7,379 nt of DNA from Acidimicrobiia bacterium. GTDB taxonomy: Bacteria; Actinomycetota; Acidimicrobiia; Acidimicrobiales; Ilumatobacteraceae. The position numbers were made by a program, and so were the translations under genes. This document shows positions 1-6,250 of this stretch, piece after piece. The notes under the pieces were generated by a model. The model was not told the origin of the DNA. It was given only the letters and a program-made list of their open reading frames with translations, and made no database searches. Each line of letters begins with the position of its first letter. The first letter of the stretch is position 1. The DNA lies in contig RFOJ01000040.1 in NCBI GenBank assembly GCA_009926705.1, forward strand, positions 1 to 7,379, written 5' to 3'.

Positions 1-1982
1 TTTCCTTGGGCATGGTCGCAGCCGAGCAGTCGTAGTCGCTGCAATTGTTCGGCAGATTGCACCCACTCCGCCACGACCGACATGTCGAGTGAGTGGGCGA
101 GTTGCACGATGGAACGCACGATGGGGTCGTCGGCGCCGTCGCGCCCGACGTTACGGATGAAGGTGCCGTCGAGTTTCAGCTGTGCAGCACGGAAGTTGCG
201 CAAGTGGGCGAGCGACGAATAACCGGTACCGAAGTCGTCGATCGACAAGCGCACGTCAAGTCGCGCCAGCGCATTCAGACTGCGGGTGATGGCAGGGTTG
301 CCGGCGAGTGCAGTCGCCTCGGTGAACTCGAGCACCAGTTGGCGGAGGTCGATACCCGCCGCAGCTGCTGAATTCGTGGTGCGCTCGACGAAACCAGCAT
401 CGCTCAGTTGGCGCGGTGACACGTTGACGTGCATGGTGACCGAGCGCTCGAGCGTTCCCTCTTCGATCAGTTCGCGCAGCGTGCGCGCGGCAGAAGCGAT
501 GACCCAGTCGCCGATTGGCCCGATGGCCCCGGTTTCCTCGGCGACGTCAAGAAACGCGGGAGGAGTCAGCATGCCTCGTTCAGGGTGCTGCCAACGCAAC
601 AGTGCTTCGACTGCGACCACTCGACCGGTGTGAATGGAGACGATTGGTTGGTACACCACCGCGAGCTCCGACTTGGCGAGAGCCCGCTCGAGCTGAGAGC
701 CGAGTGTGAGACGATCGCGCGCCTGGGTACGCATCGCCTCGCTGTAGATCTCGCAACGACCCTTGCCCCGTTGTTTCGCGCGGTACATCGCGGTGTCGGC
801 ATTGACGAGCAACGTGAGCGCCGCATCGGTGGGCGACTGCTCCGCGAGCAGCGCGTTCGTGGCAATCGCGATTCCGACGCTGGCGCCCGACGTGACTTCG
901 ACACCGTGGATCACGTGCTGCCCGGTAATGCTCGCCCGCAGGCGTTCGGCAATCTCGAGGGCGAGCGACTCGTCGCTTACGCCTTCAGCGAGCACCGCAA
1001 ACTCGTCACCGCTCAATCGGGCGACCACGTCGGAAGGTCGTGTCGCATTGACGAGGCGCTTGCCGACGCTCACGATGAGCTGGTCGCCGAATCGGTGTCC
1101 GATTGTGTCGTTCACGTTCTTCAAGCCGTCAAAGTCGATGAACATCACGGTGACGCCGCGTCGCAGCGTGCGGCTGCGGTCGAGCGCTTCGGCGACGCGC
1201 CGCAAGAACAATGTGCGGTTGGGTAGCCCGGTGAGCTCGTCGTGGGTCGCCTGACGCTGCAGTTCGGCTTGCATCTGCTTGTGTTCTGTCACGTCACGGG
1301 CGATGACCGAGTAGTGGTCGATGCGCGAGTCCGCACCGCGCACGACGTGAAGGGTGAGCGCGAGCGTGCGCATGAAGCCGTCGGGACTGCGATGGCCGAG
1401 TTCGCCCGACCATGAGCTGCGAGTGGAGTTCGCCAGCACCTCGCGAGGCACCTGATTGCGTACCGCGTCGAAGAACGTCGACGCTTCTTCTTCTGACTGG
1501 GCAGCCTCGCTGATGCCGAGCATCTCGGCGGCTCCACGATTGGCAAAAATGAGTCGCTCATGCGCGTCGTACACGACGATTGCGTCGTTCGCTGCATCGA
1601 GTGCGCCGACCAGCTGGTCGTTCAGTTCGTCATTGGTGACGAGGGCGGTCATGTCGTGCGCGGTGCCGAGGTAGCGCGTGACGTGACCATCACCGTCGCG
1701 CACGGGGTGTGCAGCAAATGCGATCACGACGTCGGTGCCGTCGGTGTTGGTCACGCGAAAGTTGGCGACGAACGAGGAGTCGGTCGCGCGCGCGGCAAGC
1801 CACTGCGACTCGAGTTGTGCGCGTCGCGACGGCACTGCATGCGACCACGGAGCAACGCCGAGCGTGAGCGGAGCACCACCCAGAGCGAGGTTTCGAAATG
1901 CGTCGTTGGCGGAGGTCAACCGACCGTCGAGATCCGTCTCGCACAAGGCGACGGGAAGCGAAGCAAGTGCGCGGTCGATGCG
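1..1982 (-). CDS. PAS-PAS-GGDEF-EAL cyclic-di-GMP signalling protein (C-terminus cut by window edge; start uncertain)
   Basis: The minus-strand frame is open from base 1982 to the window edge. I translated it by hand and saw no stop. From the N-terminus it holds two PAS-like sensor domains (about 1970-1650, with DLDGRLTSANDAF, and 1625-1290, with LIFANRGAAEMLG), a GGDEF diguanylate cyclase domain (about 1250-745) and an EAL phosphodiesterase domain (about 700-1). The cyclase signature is SGDEF (999-1013). An RPSD inhibitory-site motif (1029-1040) lies five residues before it, and FIDFD supplies the metal aspartates. The EAL part shows VEALLRW (EAL at 600-608), NVS, EFTE, DDFGTGYSS, LKLD and a final CDHAQG, where the window ends with perhaps 20-40 residues missing. 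The usual EGVET motif reads EWVQS. The protein probably makes and/or breaks c-di-GMP in response to a PAS-sensed signal. No transmembrane segment is visible, so it looks cytoplasmic. An in-frame TGA sits at 1983-1985. No ATG or GTG follows before the first PAS domain, and the first usable start is TTG at 1944-1946. Confidence 0.93.
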
Positions 1983-2002
1983 TCAATTCTCACAGGTTCG
2001 AC

Positions 2003-2027
2003 CGCAGCAGTGGGGGAACGTGCTGCG
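2003..2027 (-). terminator. Intergenic hairpin, possible terminator or leader structure
   Basis: A perfect 7-bp inverted repeat (CGCAGCA at 2003-2009, TGCTGCG at 2021-2027) with an 11-base loop lies between the stop of the PEBP-like lipoprotein gene and the start region of the PAS-GGDEF-EAL gene. An alternative pairing adds GACC/GGTC outside the stem across a small bulge. There is no T-run after it on either strand, so it is not a classical intrinsic terminator. It could be a U-less terminator for the lipoprotein gene or a leader structure of the c-di-GMP gene. Confidence 0.3.
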
Positions 2028-2061
2028 TGGTCGCCGGTGACACCAGGTGAGTTCGTCCCGC

Positions 2062-2691
2062 TCAGGGGGCCTGGACGTAGAACGTACTTTCAGCGACGTC
2101 GAACGCGCTCATTTCCACTGCGGTGAACAGTGCGTCGGCGTCGACGGTGCCATCGGCATTCGAAATTCCGGCCGAATTGATGACGGCATCGAGCGCAAAG
2201 ACGGTGAGCAGGTACTGGCGTCGTTCGCCGCTGGACGGGCACGGCGGCTGGTATCCGAGGTTGCCGTCACTATTCGTGGCGACGACCACGTCGGGTGGTG
2301 TGGCTCCTTCGCCAATCGCGACGGTGCCGCCAGAGATATTCGCCATCGTCCACAACAAGATGTCAGGTGTCGTCACGTCGTGCAAGAGCACGGCGAGCGT
2401 GACGGTTCCCGACGGCTGCCCGGTGATCTCGAGTGGTGGTGAGACGTTGCGTCCGTAACAAGTGAATGCAAGGTCGATGTCGCCGCCTTCCATCCACGGG
2501 CCGGTGACCGAGAACGATTCGCTCGGTTCGAGCGAGGCCGCAGTGTCGGTCGGTGCGATGGCGATGCTTTCGTTCTGCTCGGGCAGGGCCGGCGCAAGCG
2601 TGCGACCGTCGCGGGAGCACGCCGCGAGCACCACCGATGACAGCAACGCCGTCGCAACGAGGCCGAGCCTGCGTGCCGAAGCTGCGTCCAT
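2062..2691 (-). CDS. YbhB/YbcL-type PEBP-like lipoprotein
   Basis: This is a 209-residue protein of the phosphatidylethanolamine-binding (PEBP, Raf-kinase-inhibitor-like) family. The N-terminus is a lipoprotein signal: RR at 7-8, a hydrophobic stretch about 9-24 and a lipobox LAAC ending at Cys25. It is probably exported and lipid-anchored outside the membrane. About 35 low-complexity residues link the anchor to the PEBP domain (about 58-207). Family landmarks are FTCYGRNVSPPLEI (76-89), LAVLLHDVTTPDILLWTMANI (99-119) and YQPPCPSSGERRQYLLTVFALD (147-168). The ligand pocket looks altered. The usual DPDAP reads DVTTP, the His of the HW pair is Leu113, and the His of the G-x-H-x-Y motif is replaced in GERRQY. 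Anion binding as in canonical members is therefore doubtful. Bacterial homologues have no firm biochemical role. The ATG is 46 bp from the divergent mca gene. Confidence 0.88.
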   Translation of the reverse strand: MDAASARRLGLVATALLSSVVLAACSRDGRTLAPALPEQNESIAIAPTDTAASLEPSESFSVTGPWMEGGDIDLAFTCYGRNVSPPLEITGQPSGTVTLAVLLHDVTTPDILLWTMANISGGTVAIGEGATPPDVVVATNSDGNLGYQPPCPSSGERRQYLLTVFALDAVINSAGISNADGTVDADALFTAVEMSAFDVAESTFYVQAP

Positions 2692-2699
2692 CGATTACG

Positions 2700-2705
2700 A
2701 GAGTA
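2700..2705 (-). promoter_or_regulatory. Putative -10 box of the PEBP-like lipoprotein gene
   Basis: TACTCT (minus strand) matches the TANNNT form and lies 8 bases before the ATG of the lipoprotein gene. Transcription would then start at or just before the start codon, giving a leaderless or nearly leaderless message. No convincing -35 box is visible. The expected -35 area falls on the -10 box of the divergent mca gene. Confidence 0.3.
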
Positions 2706-2720
2706 CGAGATGCGCGCGAG

Positions 2721-2726
2721 TAGCCT
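2721..2726 (+). promoter_or_regulatory. Putative -10 box of mca
   Basis: TAGCCT, preceded by GAG, lies 11 bases before the mca ATG, predicting a leader of about 5 bases. This agrees with the absence of a Shine-Dalgarno sequence there. The identical 9-mer GAGTAGCCT recurs at 7111-7119 before another plus-strand gene, which supports a promoter role. The -35 region is poor: TTACGA at 2695-2700 would need a 20-base spacer. Confidence 0.38.
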
Positions 2727-2737
2727 GCGCTTTGCGC

Positions 2738-3649
2738 ATGAATGAACGGCTGAGCATCCTCACCGTGCACGCACATCCTGACGACGAAGCGTCAAAGGGT
2801 GCTCCGACACTCGCGAAGTACTCGCGCGAGGGCATCCACACGGTGCTGGTGTGCTGCACCGGAGGTGAGGAGGGCGACCTCAACAATCCCGCTTTGAAAG
2901 AGCCTGGCCAACCATTCCACGGGGTCGAAGGTGACGATGCCAAACGACTGCTTGCTGAACTTCGACCAAAGGAACTTGCGGCGTCGGCTGAAGTGATCGG
3001 GTTTTCACACGTTGAGATGCTCGGATACCGCGACTCGGGCATGCCGGAGTCACCGGCCAACTCGCATCCCGAGTGTTTTCACCGTGCGGACATTGACGAG
3101 TCCACCGGACGTCTCGTTCGCGTGATTCGTGAGCATCGCCCGCAGGTCATCATCACCTACGGCGACGACCAGCGCGGTTATCCGCACCCAGACCATCTCA
3201 AGGTGCATGACATCAGCGTCCTCGCATTCGACCGCGCCGGAGACGACGAGTGGTATCCCGAACATGGTCCGGCGTGGCAGCCGCTCAAGTTGTACTACTC
3301 GGTGTGGTCGCGTTCACGACTCACAGCGGTGCATGAAGCACTACTGCGTCTGCGCGGCTCCTCGCCCTACGACGAGAAGTGGTTTGAACGTCCGAACCTC
3401 GACCATCGCATCACGACTCGATTGAACATCGGCGACTTCCTCTGGGCGCGCTCGGGTGCGTTGCGTGCACACAAGACACAAGTCGACGAACGTGAGCCGT
3501 TCTGGTTCGGACTGAGCGACGAAGAACTGGCGGAGGTGTACCCGTACGAAGATTGGGTGCTTGCTCGATCGCTCGTACCTGTCATGCATCGCGACGGCCA
3601 ACTGGAAGATGACATGTTCGCCGGCATCAGGTCGGCTGCGCGACGATGA
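2738..3649 (+). CDS. mca: Mycothiol S-conjugate amidase
   Basis: This 303-residue zinc amidase of the LmbE/PIG-L fold cleaves mycothiol S-conjugates of electrophiles or drugs. The products are a mercapturic acid, which is exported, and glucosaminyl-inositol, which is recycled. It acts in the cytosol. The sequence begins MNERLSILTVHAHPDDEASKGA. The zinc ligands are predicted as His13 and Asp16 in HAHPDDE, and His153 in GYPHPDH (147-153), with Asp15 as the likely catalytic base. Lys20 in ASKGA is, from memory, a feature separating Mca from the deacetylase MshB. TGGEEGDLNNPAL (41-53), MLGYRDSGM and the C-terminal FLWARSGALRAHKTQVDE with PFW are also typical, and the length is normal for Mca. The reading frame is open upstream, but similarity and the HAHPDDE position fix the ATG at 2738. 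The last 4 bases overlap the next gene (ATGA), so translation is probably coupled. Confidence 0.96.
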   Translation: MNERLSILTVHAHPDDEASKGAPTLAKYSREGIHTVLVCCTGGEEGDLNNPALKEPGQPFHGVEGDDAKRLLAELRPKELAASAEVIGFSHVEMLGYRDSGMPESPANSHPECFHRADIDESTGRLVRVIREHRPQVIITYGDDQRGYPHPDHLKVHDISVLAFDRAGDDEWYPEHGPAWQPLKLYYSVWSRSRLTAVHEALLRLRGSSPYDEKWFERPNLDHRITTRLNIGDFLWARSGALRAHKTQVDEREPFWFGLSDEELAEVYPYEDWVLARSLVPVMHRDGQLEDDMFAGIRSAARR

Positions 3650-3876
3650 GTTCGGTGCAGTACCGAGTGGTCTTCGGCAAGAAAGACGAAGTCGTTGAGG
3701 GCCCGGACGACGCGGCACTCGTCATCACGGTTTCGGCAGCCGATGCCGCTGGCGACCCGACGAGCCTCTACATGCAAGGCAAACTGAAGGCAGTCGGGAG
3801 TAGCGGCGAACTGTTCGAACTCTTGCGATCGAAAGAAGTCAGCCGCGTGCTTGCGCGGCTCGCATCGCGTCCCTGA
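3646..3876 (+). CDS. Miniature SCP2-like (sterol-carrier-type) protein
   Basis: This 76-residue protein starts at an ATG overlapping the mca stop as ATGA. The sequence resembles the second half of an SCP2 lipid-binding domain: YRVVFGKKDEVVEG followed by ALVITVSAAD gives the last beta strands, and LYMQGKLKAVGSSGELFELL matches the 'a-f-x-GKLK-x-x-Gd' strand and closing helix. A standard SCP2 domain is about 100-110 residues. The N-terminal helices and first strands are absent and cannot be encoded upstream in this gene, because mca fills that space in another frame. There is no signal peptide or membrane segment. The function is unknown. One speculative link is that mycothiol-dependent maleylpyruvate-isomerase-type enzymes carry an SCP-like C-terminal domain, so a mycothiol-related helper is conceivable. 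The last 38 bases overlap the opposing deacetylase gene. The gene looks real, but the family call rests on motif memory only. Confidence 0.72.
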   Translation: MSSVQYRVVFGKKDEVVEGPDDAALVITVSAADAAGDPTSLYMQGKLKAVGSSGELFELLRSKEVSRVLARLASRP

Positions 3877-4699
3877 CGTCGCGATAGCCGATCATCACCG
3901 CGCCGGCTCGTCGCAGAGCTTCGCGCAATTCATCGCTCGTAGCCAGAGAGAGATCGTCGACCCACCCGTCACATGCTTCACCGATGGCACGCACCTCTGG
4001 TGAGTCGATCACCGGCTGAACATGAATTTCGGTCACGCCAGGGCGCAGATTCTGCAGCGCAGTCAGCACGCGACTGCGGCTTCCCGATGACCAGTCGTGG
4101 TCGAAGTGGTCGGGGAAGAAGACGCCTTCGTCGCGGGCGAGACCGCGGAAGTCGAAACCGGCGTCGCTACTCGACACCGATGAAGGCAGGCGGATCGGCA
4201 GTCGGTATTCGACCGCCAGTTCGAGATAGACGTCGAAGAACTCCGGTCGTAACGTGATGGCAGTGAGGTGCGGTGCCAAGTGCGTGACGTTGACGCCCCA
4301 CATCAGGGCGCGATCGATCTGAGCGCGGCATTCCCGCAACACTTCGTCGCGGTCGGCGTGTTCCCACAGGTCGTCGAGCGTGCTCGGAAACCCGCCGTCA
4401 CCCGACTGCAGTGATGGTGCATAGGTGAGGGGGCCCCAGCGATAGTTGGAGTGCTCTGACACGAGCGTGAGATGCACCCCGATGTCGTCACCAGGACGAA
4501 GGTTGGCAACGGCGTGTCGCGACCAGGGTGCGGGGACCATGAGCGATGCGCACGTCGCTGCACCGTCGTGGAGTGCCCGCAGCACACCGACGTTTGACGC
4601 GTGAAATGCGCCGAGGTCGTCGCAACTCAAGATGACGAGTCGGGCGTCGTCGGGGTGACCGAGTGCGTCGTTGAGCGACGACGAAGCGCGTGACGCCAT
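3839..4699 (-). CDS. ChbG/YdjC-type carbohydrate deacetylase
   Basis: This 286-residue protein belongs to the YdjC/ChbG (HpnK-like) deacetylase family, metal-dependent enzymes that remove N-acetyl groups from sugars such as chitooligosaccharides. Residues are numbered from the ATG at 4699. The signature LVILSCDDLGAFHASNVGVLRAL (21-43) carries the metal Asp28. GVHLTL supplies His76, and THLAPHLTAITLRPEFFDVY supplies His144. ASLMVPAPW, YRLPIRLPSS and a C-terminal EIHVQPVID-x-PE segment also fit. The usual THxDxH reads THLAPH, so the aspartate before the third ligand is alanine, and activity or substrate may differ. I chose ATG 4699, which leaves 14 bp after the upstream nuclease gene. An in-frame ATG at 4732 would add 11 residues and overlap that gene. 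No signal peptide is seen, so it is probably cytosolic. The 3' end overlaps the opposing SCP2-like gene. Confidence 0.86.
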   Translation of the reverse strand: MASRASSSLNDALGHPDDARLVILSCDDLGAFHASNVGVLRALHDGAATCASLMVPAPWSRHAVANLRPGDDIGVHLTLVSEHSNYRWGPLTYAPSLQSGDGGFPSTLDDLWEHADRDEVLRECRAQIDRALMWGVNVTHLAPHLTAITLRPEFFDVYLELAVEYRLPIRLPSSVSSSDAGFDFRGLARDEGVFFPDHFDHDWSSGSRSRVLTALQNLRPGVTEIHVQPVIDSPEVRAIGEACDGWVDDLSLATSDELREALRRAGAVMIGYRDVRDAMRAAQARG

Positions 4700-4713
4700 G
4701 TATGTGACGCTAC

Positions 4714-5226
4714 TTACGGGCAGGCACCCCACAGGCCTCGCGAGTGGCGTTGTGCGTCGAATGCTGCTTCGACGAACATCTCTTGATACTTCGTATTCGG
4801 CTCGATCGAGAGCGCGGTGGCAAAGCCGCGCGCGACCAACTCGAGGTTCACGAATCGTTCGCCTGCTGGCGTGGCGACGAAGACGTAGAGCAACAGCCGG
4901 CGATAGGTGTCGCGCGCTTCAGTATCGCGCTCCACCCTTACGCGAGTGCCCGGCTTTAACCAGTGGGTGAGAAACGCCGATGCCTGCGGCCCGAAGCACT
5001 CAACCCCTTTGGTGGGGTGCTTGGTCTCGGGTGTGTTCACGCCGATGAGTCGCACCTGCTGACGTACGCCAGCGAAATCGAGCTTGATGGTGTCGCCGTC
5101 AACGACCTCCACCACCTCGGCATGCTCTCGCAGCACCTGAGTCGGGGCGGGTTCGCGGCATGCGGTGCCGAATGTCAACGATGCCGCAACGGCAAGAACG
5201 ATGGGGGTGCCTCGGGTGCGCTTCAT
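4714..5226 (-). CDS. Exported thermonuclease (staphylococcal-nuclease-like, TNase domain)
   Basis: This 170-residue nuclease has an N-terminal signal: KRTR, then hydrophobic residues 8-22 and Cys23 in GTAC. The lipobox is weak, so the protein is either secreted or lipid-anchored. The SNase domain spans about 36-169. VVDGDTIKL (41-49) gives Asp45, equivalent to SNase Asp21. VRLIGVNTPE (58-67) gives Arg59, Asn64, Thr65 and Glu67, equivalent to Arg35, Asp40, Thr41 and Glu43; Asp40 is Asn here. DTYRRLLLYVF (106-116) gives Arg110, equivalent to Arg87. The stretch TPETKHPTKGVE is strikingly close to the Staphylococcus enzyme. These residues predict a calcium-dependent DNA/RNA endonuclease acting outside the cell. 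The stop lies 14 bp before the deacetylase start, so the two are probably one operon. An imperfect AGAACGAAGATCGAG tract precedes the ATG but is a weak ribosome binding site. Confidence 0.92.
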   Translation of the reverse strand: MKRTRGTPIVLAVAASLTFGTACREPAPTQVLREHAEVVEVVDGDTIKLDFAGVRQQVRLIGVNTPETKHPTKGVECFGPQASAFLTHWLKPGTRVRVERDTEARDTYRRLLLYVFVATPAGERFVNLELVARGFATALSIEPNTKYQEMFVEAAFDAQRHSRGLWGACP

Positions 5227-5239
5227 CTCGATCTTCGTT

Positions 5240-5268
5240 CTTCTGTGTGCCTCGACAGTGCTTCTGTG
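5240..5268. repeat. Direct repeat in divergent intergenic region
   Basis: CTTCTGTG occurs at 5240-5247 and again at 5261-5268, start to start 21 bp, close to two helical turns. Each copy is followed within a few bases by TCGAC. The pair lies in the 95-bp gap between the divergent nuclease and LLM genes, a plausible place for an operator. It could also be chance. Confidence 0.3.
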
Positions 5269-5309
5269 CTTCGACGTCGGCGTCGCGGAACCTGGGCGAG
5301 TCGCACAAC

Positions 5310-5315
5310 TACGGT
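5310..5315 (+). promoter_or_regulatory. Putative -10 box of the LLM oxidoreductase gene (leaderless)
   Basis: TACGGT fits TANNNT and is separated by exactly 6 bases from the ATG at 5322, the spacing expected if transcription begins at the A of the start codon. An alternative reading of the same bases is a ribosome binding site (GGTGGAG, 5313-5319), but it would sit only 2 bases from the ATG, which is too close to be ideal. Confidence 0.35.
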
Positions 5316-5321
5316 GGAGTC

Positions 5322-6239
5322 ATGGCTGGTGGCACACCCAATACGTTCGGTCTCGGTCGGGTCGGAGTGTGGACATTTGCGCTCGACTTGCAGCCGATGC
5401 GTAAGTCGCAAGAAGCAGCGCAGGAGCTCGAAGAGCTCGGGTATGGATGCATCTGGGTGCCAGAAGCCGTGGGCAGAGAACCGTTCGCATCGTGTGCGTT
5501 GTTGTTGTCGGGCACCAAGCGAATCGGAATTGCCACTGGTATCGCGTCGATGTACGCGCGGTCGGCAATCACGATGCAAGCGGGGTTAAAGACGCTCACC
5601 GAAGCATTCGGCGAGCGGTTCACGCTCGGCATCGGAGCAAGCCACGAACACATGGCGACCAAGCTGCACAAGAGCAGCTACGACAAGCCGTACTCGACGA
5701 TGGTGACGTACCTCGATCAGATGGATAAGGGAATCTTCGCGGCAGCACCACCGACCACAACGCCGCGACGAGTGCTCGCAGCGCTCGGACCGCGAATGCT
5801 CGCACTGTCTGCTGAACGCGGTCTAGGTGCTCACCCGTACTTCGTGCCGCCCGAACACACGCACATGGCGCGACAAGTGCTCGGCGATGGTCCGCTGCTC
5901 GCACCCGAACAGGCGGTACTGCTCGAGACCGACCCGGTAAAGGCGCGCGAAGTAGCGCGCAAATTCATGGCGACGTACATTCGGCTGCCGAATTACGCCA
6001 ACAACCTTCGTCGGCTCGGTTATTCAGACGACGACATCGGAGATGCAACTAAGCCTCCGAGCGACCGGATGGTTGACGCCATCGTCGCATGGGGAACGCT
6101 TGACCAGGCGGTTGCGCGCGTGAAGTCGCACTTCGACGCCGGGGCGTCGCACGTCAGCATCCAAGTGCTGGATGCCGACCCGATGGCGCTACCGATGCGC
6201 CAGTGGCGCGAACTCGCTGCGGCGACGAAGAACCTGTAG
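5322..6239 (+). CDS. Luciferase-like (LLM) F420-dependent oxidoreductase
   Basis: This 305-residue enzyme has a luciferase-like monooxygenase TIM barrel. In actinobacteria such proteins usually bind the deazaflavin F420 and transfer hydride to unknown substrates. The landmarks are GRVGVWTFALDLQP near the N-terminus, AAQELEELGYGCIWVPEAVGREPF (first barrel strands), KRIGIATGIASMYAR, TEAFGERFTLGIGASHEHM, YDKPYSTMVTYLDQMD, RVLAALGPRMLALSAERGLGAHPYFVPPEHT and the late PNYANNLRRLGY with DRMVDAIVAWG. From memory this pattern is that of the TIGR03620 / MSMEG_4141 family. The enzyme is cytosolic and its substrate is unknown. The frame is open upstream to 5160, but family similarity begins just after ATG 5322 and the extra residues would run into the nuclease promoter region. 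It is transcribed alone, divergent from the nuclease and convergent with the SDR gene. FMN binding instead of F420 cannot be excluded. Confidence 0.92.
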   Translation: MAGGTPNTFGLGRVGVWTFALDLQPMRKSQEAAQELEELGYGCIWVPEAVGREPFASCALLLSGTKRIGIATGIASMYARSAITMQAGLKTLTEAFGERFTLGIGASHEHMATKLHKSSYDKPYSTMVTYLDQMDKGIFAAAPPTTTPRRVLAALGPRMLALSAERGLGAHPYFVPPEHTHMARQVLGDGPLLAPEQAVLLETDPVKAREVARKFMATYIRLPNYANNLRRLGYSDDDIGDATKPPSDRMVDAIVAWGTLDQAVARVKSHFDAGASHVSIQVLDADPMALPMRQWRELAAATKNL

Positions 6240-6250
6240 TCGCGTTCGCG

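Noticed and set aside
429..1226. A 265-codon plus-strand open frame
   Set aside because: It lies antisense to the GGDEF-EAL gene, whose motifs (EAL, SGDEF, RxxD) are unmistakable on the minus strand. Its translation shows no recognisable domain and looks like GC-rich shadow coding.
2462..2737. Upstream extension of mca in the same frame (would give 395 residues)
   Set aside because: It overlaps the lipoprotein gene antisense, has no Mca-like sequence before MNERLSILTVHAHPDDE, and would make the protein about 90 residues too long for the family.
3367..3777. Minus-strand frame of 136 codons across the end of mca and the SCP2-like gene
   Set aside because: It is antisense to the well-supported mca C-terminus and has no recognisable domain.
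5287..5291. GGAAC, resembling an extracytoplasmic-sigma -35 box before the LLM gene
   Set aside because: No matching CGTT-type -10 element occurs at the required 15-17 base spacing.
5160..5321. Upstream extension of the LLM oxidoreductase gene (would give 359 residues)
   Set aside because: Family similarity begins after ATG 5322. The extra residues are antisense to the nuclease signal peptide and run across the divergent promoter region.
5165..5404. Plus-strand small frame with a hydrophobic, signal-like stretch (ISIFVLLCASTVLLCF)
   Set aside because: The stretch overlaps the nuclease 5' end and the intergenic repeat on the other strand and then runs into the LLM gene out of frame. It has no ribosome binding site or family resemblance.
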